From Pseudopyrenochaeta lycopersici (Eukaryota; Ascomycota; Dothideomycetes; Pleosporales; Pseudopyrenochaetaceae): a stretch of 64,000 nt of DNA. A model generated the notes under the pieces. It did not search any database, had not been told where the DNA came from, and saw nothing but the letters and a program-made list of their open reading frames with translations. A program made the position numbers and the translations under genes. The DNA lies in assembly GCA_003313425.1 (NCBI GenBank), contig NHZP01000001.1:1922001-1986000 (forward strand), written 5' to 3'. Positions 27,190 to 39,200 of the stretch are shown piece after piece; the stretch's first letter is position 1; each line of letters opens with the position of its first letter.

Positions 27190-28848
27190 ATGGTCGCGCC
27201 AGCCTCCCCGCGAGACTCTGTCGAAGAAGGAGCGTCTCTCCTCTCGCCCATCGACTCCGCCTCGCTGCCAATCGCGCCTGCACCGAAGAAAAAGCCCTGG
27301 GTCTTACTCGTGGTTCTTGTCTTCGCCCTGGTCGCAATCATCGACATAGGCGCATTCCTTGCGGAACCCCCGAAGACCCGCGTCTACGAGTCGAATTTGT
27401 GTCTCATCTACTACCGCGAGCACGATCCCTCGGTCATTGGCGATGACGGAATTATTCCGGAGAAGCTGTGCAAGGTCGACGAGGTGCAGCAGAAGATGGC
27501 TATGATATTTGGTTGGCAGGATATGTTCGATGCGCTCCCTGGTATCATTTTGGCTGTGCCATTTGGGACGCTGGCGGACAGGATCGGGAGGAAGTGGATA
27601 TTTACAGCCAGCTTGTTGGGCTTGCAGCTGAGCTCGGCATGGATACTGATGATCTGTGAGTTCAATGGGCCCGCAAAGGGAGGAGCAAGAAATGCTAATA
27701 TATATTCAGGCTACATGAAAACCCTACCGCTTCAACTGACCTGGCTCTCTTCAGCCTTCTTCTGCATCGGCGGAGGGCCCATTGTCGCCATGGCTATTGG
27801 CTTGACCATGATGTCAGACATCGTGCCGCCAGAAAAGCGAACTACTATCTTCCTCTACCTGACCGCTTCAGTCCTCGTAGCGGAAATGATAGCACCGATT
27901 ATGGCAGCGCGTCTCATGGAGCATGGGGACTGGCTGCCGCTGCTGTTGGCACTTGGGATTCAACAAGTCGGCATATGCATCGCGTTCTTGTTTCCAGAAA
28001 CCCTGCATTTGCGTGACCTACCAGAGCCAAAAGATCGCGAACAAGATCAAAGCATAGAGCTTCAGCCTATTGGCGGCAATTTCACGTTCAAGGCACAACT
28101 ACGGAATTTCCAGACTGCTTTCTTTTTCCTCAAGAGCGACAGAACATTGCTTTTGACTGTAACCACTTTCTTGGCCAACAGATTAGGACGACAGGCTATT
28201 ACTCTACTTATCCGATACGCCTCTAAGCGATACAGCTGGGAGATCAAGAAAGCAGCCTACTTGCTCTCCTTTCGCGCCGCTACCAACCTCGTCGCAATCA
28301 CTATCTTCATTCCGCTCACCAACTTATTACTACTCAAAAAGTTCAGCCTTCCGGCGCAAAGGGCCGACCTTTGGATCGCTCGCGGCTCCATCATCTTGAC
28401 CACTATCTCATTCTTTATCATGGGCATCGCTGCCTATCCTTTTCTACTCATCATCGGCCTTCTCATATACAATATGGGCACTGGCTACAACGCCGCCATG
28501 CGCTCCGTCTCCATCCATATCGTGGGCGGGCAATCAAGTCCTGATGTCGGCAAACTCATGAGCACTATCGCAATCGCAGAGAGCATTGGAGCCATGGTTG
28601 CGGGACCGCTGCTGAACGAGATATTCCAGCTGGCTATAGACATGGGCAGCACATGGCTGGGGCTGCCATTCTTAACCGCTATGATTGTGTTTGCGGGTAT
28701 GACGGCCATTACATTCATGATCAATGTGAAGGAAAAGGACATTGCGTATGTGCAGGTGCAAAGTGATGATGAGGATGTCTGTGAAGAGGAAGGCAGAGCA
28801 AGCACTTCGGCGTTAGAAAGAGAGCTCCCATCAAGGCATGCATCATGA
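27190..28848 (+). CDS. MFS transporter
   Basis: Integral membrane transporter of the major facilitator superfamily. The N-terminal ~40 residues are cytosolic and end in a KKKPW stretch, followed by about 12 hydrophobic helices. The loop 2-3 motif A is clear (GTLADRIGRKW), and a long central loop separates the halves (LRDLPEPKDREQDQ). Residues 156-173 of the unspliced reading match an in-frame intron at 27656-27709 (GTGAGT...TTCAG, exactly 54 bases). The spliced protein is therefore about 534 residues and reads MIC-YMKTL across the junction. ATG at 27190 opens the frame. Substrate unknown; neighbours give no hint. It resembles fungal efflux-type MFS proteins rather than sugar porters, but this is not firm. 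Confidence 0.9.
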   Translation: MVAPASPRDSVEEGASLLSPIDSASLPIAPAPKKKPWVLLVVLVFALVAIIDIGAFLAEPPKTRVYESNLCLIYYREHDPSVIGDDGIIPEKLCKVDEVQQKMAMIFGWQDMFDALPGIILAVPFGTLADRIGRKWIFTASLLGLQLSSAWILMICEFNGPAKGGARNANIYSGYMKTLPLQLTWLSSAFFCIGGGPIVAMAIGLTMMSDIVPPEKRTTIFLYLTASVLVAEMIAPIMAARLMEHGDWLPLLLALGIQQVGICIAFLFPETLHLRDLPEPKDREQDQSIELQPIGGNFTFKAQLRNFQTAFFFLKSDRTLLLTVTTFLANRLGRQAITLLIRYASKRYSWEIKKAAYLLSFRAATNLVAITIFIPLTNLLLLKKFSLPAQRADLWIARGSIILTTISFFIMGIAAYPFLLIIGLLIYNMGTGYNAAMRSVSIHIVGGQSSPDVGKLMSTIAIAESIGAMVAGPLLNEIFQLAIDMGSTWLGLPFLTAMIVFAGMTAITFMINVKEKDIAYVQVQSDDEDVCEEEGRASTSALERELPSRHAS

Positions 28849-30009
28849 TCCAAAACGTATTCAGGTACTACTAGATATCAAAAACATCTTTTCAAGAGCC
28901 ATGGACTTAGACGTGCGGATCAGCGCTTTCATATTAAATTCACCGCATATGACTGTTGAGCACTACGCGTCCAGAGGGAGATAGGAAAGGGTGGAGCTGT
29001 GCCCAGTTGATCGTGCAGCGTCACACAACAGCATAAACAGTCTATCAATATTACAAGTGAGCACGCCTATCGTATTCGTGACAAGAAGTCCAGCCGGCAT
29101 ACGTAGTGCGTTTCGAAATTGGTGTCGTACGCTCCTACAACATTGATTTCTTAGTTCAATAGATAAAGTGCTGCACACTCATTATTCCTCTAATTTGCTA
29201 AGCATGTGGCGCCAGCTAACAGTAGTGATTGTTATCATATTCAGTGAGAGGTTCAAAATAGCTTTGGTGAATAGTTTCCATCTAAGCGCAGCGACAGATC
29301 GTCACTGTGGGCAGAATGCGACAAACAAAACATCTGTAATGTCCGAGAAATTTTCCTCTCGCATCTTTGAAGGCGAGTATTCTGCGCTTTACCCTTTGTG
29401 GTTCTAGGGTTATTATCTAGTTTATTGAACAGGAAGTACAACTACAGGGTGTAACAGTCTGAAAGCTATGTTAGCTTACGCAACACGCTAAGCTTAGGGG
29501 ATGTTACTATTTGTTCAATAAAAAAACTAATATATTGTACATGACCTCTGCTGCACTATATAAAGACGCAGAAAGAGAAGGGCGTAGAGCGGGTATTGAA
29601 AAGACTGTATAGCATGCACTTGTACACTATAAGAAAGATAGTATTAAATTGCAAGAATAATGTTTACAAAGAAATAGTACATGACTACAGAGCCACTAGA
29701 GTGGTAAGGGTATGGTAATATTCATTCTTACTATTTCACAGAGCAGACGCCTAAGACTAACGAGTTCTTTACAATTGCATCTGCTAAAATGTTAATACAT
29801 TCATAACGCACTATACATATAAAAAAAATTGAGATCAAAGAATACTGCATATATTCATAGTTTTAAGAAAAGCATAATGCACAGCGTCCTTACTAAAGGT
29901 ACCTTACAATCTGCTAAAGATGTTATATTTAGCACTGGTGCGCAGGTTATTGCAGGCAACTAAGGTACCTAGAAGGGATGCAATGTATGGCTACTTCAGC
30001 GAAGAAGTA
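28849..30009. other. AT-rich intergenic region, no gene seen
   Basis: Convergent 3' flanks of the MFS gene (plus) and the NLR (minus). The 29.45-29.95 kb part is strongly AT-rich with long A runs and no usable ORF, as expected for non-coding or decayed repeat DNA. Nothing specific is identified. Confidence 0.6.
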
Positions 30010-33000
30010 TTATTTAGCACCTGCTTGACGAAGAAGACTAACTAATATTTGATGGTTTCCGTCTGCTGCGGCCTGGAGTGCAGTTCTTCCTCCAGTATAT
30101 GCTGCTGCAGCGTTAACATCAACCTTCTCTTGAAGCAACCGCTCGACTACTGCAAGATGGCCTCCCTCTGCTGCAGCCTGCAGTGCTGTTCTTCCTTTAT
30201 CAATTGCTGCCGCAGCATTAACATCAGCCTTCTCTTGAAGCAACCGCTCGACTACTGCAAGATGGCCTTCACCTGCTGCAGCCTGTAGTGCCGTTCTTCC
30301 TTCATCGCTTGCTGCTGCAGCGTTAATATCAGCCTTCTCTTGAAGCAACCGCTCGACTACTGCAAGATGGCCTCCCTCTGCTGCAGCTTGCAGTGCCGTT
30401 CTTCCTCTACTAGCTGCTGCTGCAGCGTTGACATCAGCCTTCTCTTGAAGTAACCGCTCGACTACTGCAAGATAGCCTTCACCTGCTGCAGCCTGCAATG
30501 CCGTTCTTCCTCCCCAGCCTTCTGCTGCAGCGTTAACATCAGCCTTCTCTTGAAGCAACCGCTCGACTACTGCAAGATGGCCTCCCTCTGCTGCGGCTTG
30601 GAGTGCAGTTCCCTCTCCACTTGCTGCTGCAGCGTTGACATCAGCCTTCTCTTGAAGTAACCGCTCGACTACTGCAAGATAGCCTTCACCTGCTGCAGCC
30701 TGCAATGCCGTTCTTCCTCCCCAGCCTTCTGCTGCAGCGTTAACATCAGCCTTCTCTTGAAGCAACCGCTCGACTACTGCAAGATGGCCTCCCTCTGCTG
30801 CGGCTTGGAGTGCAGTTCCCTCTCCACTTGCTGCTGCAGCGTTGACATCAGCCTTCTCTTGAAGCAACCGCTCGACTACTGCAAGATGGCCTCCCTCTGC
30901 TGCAGCCTGCAGTGCTGTTCTTCCTTCATCGCTTGCTGCTGCAGCGTTAATACCAGCCTTCTCTTGAAGTAACCGCTCGACTACTGCAAGATGGCCTCCC
31001 TCTGCTGCAGCTTGCAGTGCCGTTCTTCCTCTACTAGCTGCTGCTGCAGCGTTGACATCAGCCTTCTCTTGAAGTAACCGCTCGACTACTGCAAGATAGC
31101 CTTTACCTGCTGCAGCCTGCAATGCCGTTCTTCCTCCCCAGCCTTCTGCTGCAGCGTTAACATCAGCCTTCTCTTGAAGCAACCGCTCGACTACTGCAAG
31201 ATGGCCTCCCTCTGCTGCAGCTTGCAGTGCCGTTCTTCCTCTACTAGCTGCTGCTGCAGCGTTGACATCAGCCTTCTCTTGAAGCAACCGCTCGACTACT
31301 GCAAGATGGCCTCCCTCTGCTGCAGCCTGTAGTGCTGTTCTTCCTTCATCGCTTGCTGCTGCAGCGTTAATACCAGCCTTCTCTTGAAGTAACCGCTCGA
31401 CTACTGCAAGATGGCCTCCCTCTGCTGCAGCTTGCAGTGCTGTTCTTCCTTTATCACTTTCTGCTGCAGCGTTAATATCAGCCTTCTCTTGAAGCAACCT
31501 CTCGACTATTGCAAGGTGGCCTCCACCTGCTGCAGCCTGTAGTGCAGTTTTTCCTCCTCTAGCTGCAGTAGCGTTAACGTCAGCCTTCTCTTGAAGCAGC
31601 CGCTCAACTACTGCAATATGCCCCAAACGGCATACCCGTATCAGTGCTTGACTGACCGCATCCTTTGATGGTTTTCTCTGGCCATTGTTTCTTCTTTGTG
31701 ACTTGAACAGAATCTCCAACTGCGCAAGATTAACTTGAGAGCAAGCAGATGCGAAAATCTTCCCACCCTGTTCTTGCCAGAAGCAGTCCCAATAGCTAGA
31801 GTGCTCTATTGTTGTGATGGTCATCCAGACATGAAATATGGCTATGTGGGAATACTCCACAGCCCAGAGAAACATTCCCCAATAGGGTAAGGCTTTCTTG
31901 TTTTTGATACGACTCCAAGGAATCCACTCCTTCGGTAAGTGCGTTGCACATACGAAAGCCTGTAGATTCTGAAAGCGTTGCACATCTTGGCGCGGGTCTA
32001 TACAACGGCTATGCACATGCCAATATGTTTTGCAGTATTCTAACATTCGGAAGTTAGGCTCCGCTCTCCTTGACTGATGGAGGCTGAGTTCATTCCTAAG
32101 TACGTTGACTACGTCAACAGACCGCTCCGCGGATTTGGAACGGTGGCCTCTCAAAAATTTCAACGTTAGTGGTCGTACAATATAAGGCATCATGTCGCCT
32201 AATAGTCGTACAGGATGGCTCATCGCGGGAACGTTTCTTGTGTCGGTGGTTCGAATAAGTGCCTTGTGGAAATCCGTGAAAGACAGATACGCAAGGCAGA
32301 TGTCTGTTAAATAATGTTCAGTCTCGGTATCATTGATTGAAAAGTTTCCTGGACTTTGTCTGTCGTATTCGCTTCGGAGGAACGACTCAACGGAGTGATG
32401 AGATAGCACTACTCGCTTTGTGGCCTGGTCGTGATCAATTAGGTTTGCGCATAGTCTTCCGAGCCTCCAAGCATCTAGCTGAAATGTCGGAGGATTCCAT
32501 GACTTCTGTTCCGTAGTTATAGACATGGCTTCTTCCAATTCTTCAATTGTCAGTGGTCGTCTACCGTAGATCGCCCACTGAAATATCTTTTTTGCTCTTT
32601 CGGCCTGATAGCCGGGGCCCGCCGTCACCCTCTCTAACAAGTAGATGTACAAGTCTGCGATCCCTTTTGGAAAGGTTTCAAGAAGATCGAGAATTATCTC
32701 GGGTGTCCCGCCTTCTTCAATTCCGTCTAATATGGCCTTGAATTGTAGATCGGCCCAAAGGAACCTGTTGCAGAGATCACTTCAGACACATTCTTCAAGG
32801 CTACATTATCGCGACTTACATGCCATCTGCGTCAAGGACTAATTTTTGCTTGATGAATTCCACCTGGCGAGATGAAAAGCCGTGGAGGTTTATTTGCGAG
32901 TAAGTGTCAATCTGCGCCTGTATGAAGACTGTGATGTCATGCTTAAGGTCATCAGACTCTATCTGAAGACATAAGCAGCTGGTGAGAACCTTGGTCATGT

Positions 33001-34691
33001 CCATGGCAGCGTGAGTCATTGCGAAGACTCGAGTACTAGTTATGCTCTGTATCGTCTTGAGTAACGATTTGACAATCCTTTGCTCCACCACGCTAACTTC
33101 GTCGAGTCCGTCGATGAAGAGAAAAGCATTTTTGTATTCACTGAGGAAGTGACAGAATAATTCCTCGAGTTCGTCAGGAGTAGGCCCTGAATTGCCTATT
33201 CGGTCTTCCAAAAGAAGCTTTAGTTTTCTCTCAGAGTCGGGATCAAGTTTGTCAACCCTAATAGCCTGGTGCAAAAGGCATCGCATAAAGGCGGATGCCT
33301 CTAGCGAGCTCTTGTCGGAATAATCAAAGAAGTAGTAGATGGTGACTTTGTCGCTGCAAGCAGCGAAGGTTCTGTCGATGTAATCGATAACATGTCCCCT
33401 AGGAAGTCAGCTTAGAATATGTTTTTCGTGATATATTTCTCGATTAAGAGGCTTCATACATCAAGACTGACTTACCACATCCGGCTTCGCATCAAAAACA
33501 GTTAGTATGATGTGCAGAGTCCTAGGCAGCGAGTGTGAGGAAGCGATAACATACGAATTCCGTAACACCAAAGGTGCTTCGAGCCTCTTAGGGAAATCCA
33601 CTCCTGAAATTCTGATTTTTGAATAATCCAATTACACGTTCCTTCGCAACGAAGCCTTCTTGCTCGACGAAGGCTCCGGGTGTAGTCGTGACTTGGAAGG
33701 AGTCGTAATAATCGGATCTGCTTACGCTCTTTGACGGATTTATGTTAGTCACATTCGGGCAGATATCCTTTCTGTAATCTCTAATTAAAGTACCTTGTTC
33801 TTTGACAATCATCTCAATCCGCTGCTTGTTGGCTTGCTGCAACGCATCTGTCTGCTGTGATCGAAAAACCCTGCTGGATTCAATTTCGGCTTTCTGCTCT
33901 ACGCGGAAGAATTTGTTCTCCTCTACTTCCGCCGTCAAATAGCCGCGGAAATTATGTGCTTCTTGCTCTGATGCCAACTTTACCTCTTCAGCGACCTCGT
34001 TCTTTGTGTGAATCAAGCTCTCCTCTATCACTTTAAACTCCACCTTGAATGTTTTCCAAATCGACTTGGAAAATCGTTTAACACCTCCTGTTAAGATGAT
34101 AAGCTTTGCACAGTATCATGAGCGTCCAAGGTATAGACTTGACATCTTACCTTTCTCCTGTATCACATGAAGCGCCCTTGAGCAGAAGTTGACTACAACG
34201 GCATAGAAGTTGGAGAGCGCTTGTTGTAGCCTTGTTGATGTGGGAAAAAGTTTCTCGTATTCGGAAAGCCGAGGGCAGTAGATACTGAGCTGAGCGACCC
34301 GTTCTGATAGCTTGTCGAAGTATTCCGCAAAGTTTGAAGCTGTCTAGGTACCAAAGGACTGTAAGTAGGGAAAAATCCACGTCAAAGTGCAGTACGCACC
34401 AAGATTAAAAGTTTAATGCTGCCCCAAATCAGCGCTGCTATCTGGTTTGGTCCAACACAGGTGTCGACGATATTGCTATACTGTTGAACGGAGCCAAGAA
34501 GTCCTTGGAGCCGAGAGGCCAAGACATGGCTCTTGCGACTTGAATTAGTCTGGATGGCTTGTTCTACCAGTGAGACAACGTTATCTGGTGTGGGAGACCC
34601 CTGATTGGAGTATGACTTGAGCTGAGCGGTCTGGTCTGGCGTGAGGGTTTGTCGGAACTCGTCTAGAGCTTTTTCTAGCGGATCGGTACTC
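30010..34691 (-). CDS. NLR-like STAND protein: NACHT NTPase with ankyrin repeats (5' exon unresolved)
   Basis: Exons on the minus strand: 34691-34400, 34343-34151, 34087-33794, 33728-33555, 33484-33460, 33398-32820, 32764-30010, together ~1,436 residues; all junctions keep frame. The N-terminal region is the helical domain typical of fungal NLRs (ALDEFRQTLTP, ALIWGSIKLL, FAEYFDKLSERV). The conserved pre-NACHT stretch is GTCNWII...EFQEWI. Walker A is GIPGCGKS, Walker B FLFIDGLDE, then MFLWADLQF. The C-terminus carries ~15 ankyrin units of 33-35 residues (TALQAAAEGGHLAVVERLLQEK). Such proteins oligomerise on ligand sensing and act in heterokaryon incompatibility or defence; that role is family knowledge. 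The acceptor at 34692 needs an upstream exon with the start codon, which I could not place. Confidence 0.88.
30088..31632 (-). repeat. About 15 tandem ankyrin-coding repeats of ~102-105 bp
   Basis: In-frame tandem repeats within the NLR. Each unit encodes VERLLQEKA-D/G-V/I-NAAA plus a variable linker plus TALQAAAEGGHLAV. Linker types recur: SDEGR, ASRGR, GWGGR, SGEG, SDKGR. The pair GWGGR/SGEG is itself duplicated, showing multi-unit duplication. Nucleotide identity between units is very high, including at silent positions, as expected from recent unequal exchange or gene conversion. Confidence 0.92.
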
Positions 34692-36206
34692 CTTTAATTG
34701 AGTTAGTTGAACCTCAACAAACGGGCAAGGCTGTATAGGCGGACATTGTTTTCCAACACCCCAGTCCGATTACTGGCCAGTCCTTGGGCGTGAAATGATA
34801 CTTGTGAGGCGGTCGTTGCACAATCAGAGAGAGATAGCCATGCTACTTTGCCATCGAAAAGTCGTATGGCTCGATGAACTATGTTGCAAGCTGAAAACGC
34901 GGGGTAGGTCTGCTCGAAGATCAATCGGGAGAGCAGGCTGAGGTTCTTGGCAGTGCTCAGCCTACCATCCAATCATCCGCGCTAGGCGGTGTGGGGGGCC
35001 ACAGATCTCGACGAGCGGGCGATCTTACCAGTTACTATGCAAGTTCGGCACTCGAGTATTCGATTTGAGTAATGAATCAAGTCATTATGTACAATGGGAA
35101 TCACAAAGATGGCTGTCTGTACTTGGAAAGCGGCGGCCATATGAGCGCAACCAATGGTTGGAGTTTAGCGTGCTCCAGCCAAACGAAATGATGTAAGGTA
35201 GGACACCGAAACTAGTTCGAGCCCACCCATATCTCCTCAAGAACTGGGATTACGTGCTTTTGATCCTGTGGACCTATCCCAAATTCAACCCAGCAATAAC
35301 TAAGACCAGATGAAGTCCTTGCTCTACCTTCAAAGTAGCCTTGCCAGCAGCCTCAATGCCATTGTTGGTAGTATCCTCAGCCTCACTAGGCTCTAATTCA
35401 TTCGTGAGCCGCACCAAACAGCTATGAGATCGAGGCCAGCCATGAAACAGATCGAAGCCAAATGTAACCCAATAATACTCGTGACTATTGCTACGAGTTG
35501 CTAATAATCAATGCAGTTGTTTTCCCAGACCATGCTTCGGACCTGGCCTTGATCTTTACCGAGAGTCAGTATGGGCTTTTCGCGACGTTATGCTTGTTTT
35601 AGTGCAGACACTGCTGCAAATTGCCGAAAGCCTCAGAGGTCTAGCTTGTCGCACTTTTATTGCCTTGCGCATACAGCAAAAGGAGACGAATGATATCGTG
35701 TGGAGGTTTTGTCGAACGACAGGTGACACTTTTCGTGATTTCTACGGCGTTTTAATAACATTTTTTCAGATTAATGGTTTTATATGTTGTGTGAAGTAAA
35801 TGAGATTAAATGGTATTGTATGTGCCGCGAGAATGAGTATCAAAGGGCGCTACGAAGGATACACCACAAACGGTATGGCTTAGACGCGACACGCTAGCCT
35901 GCCTGTTTGTCTAGTACTGGCGACCTGTGCGGCATTGGTATTCGAAGCAACACCAGTTTCGGTACTTAAAGAATATTTGGGTCGCGATGACCGGCTGGTG
36001 AATGAAGAAGGCTCGATAGGCAGTGCCGCTCCTCTAAGAGGAAGCCGTTGCTGGACCAAGCTTCATTCAGCGAGTATGTTTATTTGGCATCAAATCACCT
36101 CGCGTCTTTCCGCTACTTTTCCCACCGCAAGTTGCCAACTCCTCTTCAGTACACTTGCTAGACGCCTTGTTCTACCGGTCCAGTTTAGCGGCCTCTGCTT
36201 TGTGCT
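34692..36206. other. Divergent intergenic region between NLR and disordered-protein gene
   Basis: It should contain the NLR first exon and promoter (near 34.7-35.0 kb, where CTAAC followed by AAAG marks an acceptor at 34692) and the promoter of the plus-strand gene at 36207. An ORF at 35488-35799 (103 codons) has no recognisable features and is not called. Confidence 0.5.
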
Positions 36207-39200
36207 TTGGTCGAGATGCTGGCAAGGGCATCTAGCGATGCAGGCACCCGCCTCCGTCGCTCTAAATCTACATCGACTGTACACAGACGTCCTCCTCCCA
36301 TCTCGGAGCCTCTCAACCTAGACCTGGCCCAACAACATGCTCTAGCCGCTGCTACTACGGCTTTCGCTCGAGCTCAAATACACGATGCGATGACCCGCGA
36401 GACAAAGCGCAGTTCAGGCATGTCTAGGTCTAAGAGTAGTGCCAGCCACAAGCCTGTTACGTCCCAGGGCAGCCATTTCCCTCAACTAGAAAATTTACGA
36501 GACCAGCTGAATGGCAGTCCTGGAAGACCAAACCTTCGGGGTCTGCAGCCTCGACAGGCTGCGAAGGCTCCTAGCCCTAACCTCCAGCCTAGAGCGCCTA
36601 GTATGAATACAGAGCAGGACCCACCCTTCAACCATACTCCAGGGAGCCATAGACCTTCTTCAATTCCACGACCGTTGTCAGCACAACCTTCAATATCTTT
36701 CGGCGAAAATGATTGGCCGAGATCGCAAGCAAACCCTCTCCGTCAGAGCGCGTCTTCGTCAGTTACCTCGCAACAGATCCGGAAAGCCCGATCCATGTAC
36801 TATGCAAGCAACATTCAAACGGGATCGCCCATAGCCCGCCCATTTGCAAAGTATCTTGCCACCCCATCATCCAATGTTGCCACCCCTGCTTCGGGGCATT
36901 TGTCCACGCTTCCAACAACTCGAACGCTCGATCTGTCCCCGTTGGCAATTCCTCGTATACCTGTCACTGTCGCGCCTGACGAAACAGTAGACAAGGCACG
37001 GGACAAGTACCTACAAAGATTCCAGCAGAACACAGTCAAGCATAAGCCATCAGTGTTCCTGGCCCCTTTCAAGAAGCGACAAGAAAAGGCGAAAGAGAAA
37101 AGAAGAAGGGCCACTTCTGGGGTCGCAGTTCCTTTGAGCTGCCGGGAAATACCTCATGAAAGGATAGCAGAGATTAGTGGCAATGAACTACCTTCACAGC
37201 CTGAATTGAAGGGGAGGCGATCTTTTTCCGGCTCATTGAAGAGCAGGCTGAAGAAGGTCTTCAGACGGGCATCGAGCAAGTCGCCGTCCTTGCCGATCCA
37301 ACAAATTGAAGCAAGTCGCGATTACTTCAATCCGACTCATCCAGTTCTACCAGAAACAGATCCAGTTTTTGAGATAACAAGTCCAGACGAAGATACATTA
37401 CGGCGAGTCCGATCGCGTACCCCGTCGTTCGAAGGTGGCATTCCTCTTTACATTCGACCTGGGTCCCGCAACAGTAGCAGTGGCAGTGCTCGCAGTACTA
37501 GAAGCAACCGCAGCCTGCACAGTGAAGCTAATATTACCAATACATCTGCATCGCGTGTGACAAGCTGGGGAACAAGCTCTACTGGAGAGATACAAACCCA
37601 ACGGTCCATCAAGCGCTTGACTATCATTCACGAAGCAAAGGACAGTACAGGAAGTGAAATGGACCGTGTGGCATCGACGATGATGACGAAAGAAGATACG
37701 CTTCCCTTTTCAGTGTTTTCTGCATTCCGTGACCCTATGCCCATGGAGAGCCTAGCAGAGGAATCTTTGACACCTGTAGACCCGAAACGTGTCTTCTCGG
37801 CGCTTATGCGGGAGATCGGGGTATCAAAGTCCTTACAAGCTGCATCAATTCTATCCGACCAAATGACAGGGCCAGGGAGCGATATCTTCGAGTCGAGTGA
37901 AACCAAGGGTCTTCACGTACAGGAAAGGGGGTTGCATTCCCGTTCCAGTCAGGACTTTCGACTCAGTATGGACAGTGGCCCACAATCATCATCGCGAAGA
38001 CCTCCAAGCGTGGCAGCCCGAAGTGTACAGAGCAAATCTAGCACCATCAAATCCCTGAATAAGGCGATCAAGTCCACAATTCGCACTGTCACACCTGGGG
38101 AGCAGCCATTCTTTCTTAGTTCTCGACACTTGAAAAGTGCGCATGGAGCGGCGCCTGATCCAAGCGATTACCTAGGCACGCCCTCGCCGACTGTCACTCA
38201 TGGTTCGGATCAAGCGGAGAATAATCGCAGTCAGGTTGGACCTGAAAGTGATCGGCCCGATCATGCAATGTGAGTAGCATATGCTGCGCTGCTTCCAATA
38301 CCATTGACGCTCAATTGTAGCTATTCGGTCAATAACGAGTTCCCCGGAGCCGTATTCACGCCATCGGAGGCTCAAATTAAACAAAGAGTTGAAAGGGCCA
38401 ATTATAGATGGAAGTCCACAGTCGAAGGGACGAAGAAGCCTCAGTTCCTGCGCGAAACTGACCGAACCGATAACATCACCAATGTCATCCAAGAAGCAAC
38501 TTCCTACGATGGATATGGAATAATTCAAGAATTGCGATCAGATATCGAGGACCTGAGTCGGCCAACTTATCGCCAATTTGCCGTGCCTGCCAAAACCCCA
38601 GCTTCACCTGCTCCTCATTCTCTCATATCACCATTGTCTCCAAGCATATACTCACGAAACACGGATGGCATGAGTATACTGCCGAACGATAGTGTTATAT
38701 CTTTCATGAGCCCAGAAGAATTTCAACAAGAACACACGGGAGGCTCGGCTGTGATCTCGAAAAGTCAGTCGGTACGAAGTTATGTGATCGGCACTCCTTC
38801 TCCTCGCCGTCCAGACTCGACAAGAACTAGTCGTGATTGGAAGGCCTGGCTATCGCACGAAATCTCCGGAATGGAGAAGACAAGCCAGGAGGATTTTCAA
38901 ATCCATGATCAATACGCGACGACATCTGAGCAACATGTGGATGAAATTACGCGTACCTCTCAAATTGAACATGATGACACGACTGTAATCATGCACCCAG
39001 CTAGCAGCATATCTCCCGTAACCCCAGGTATAGAAAATCAGTCATATACGGACTTTTCCAAGACTGGAGAAGAAGCAAACCTCCAGGACCATTCCAAACA
39101 GACTCTTGAATCTGTTTTTGAAGCGGCTGTCTCTGTGTTTGAAAAGTCTGATTCGCATCCGGACACCTTTAAGGAAGTCTATCCAGATCATTACCCACCC

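Noticed and set aside
33588..33800. Apparent frameshift at a T5 run (33616-33620) just before the NACHT P-loop, suggesting a pseudogene
   Set aside because: An intron at 33729-33793 (GTACTT, CTAAC branch, AAAG acceptor) moves translation into the frame that reads straight through to GIPGCGKS, so no frameshift is needed.
35488..35799. 103-codon plus-strand ORF
   Set aside because: No family resemblance, no conserved motif and an AT-rich end; not supportable as a gene.
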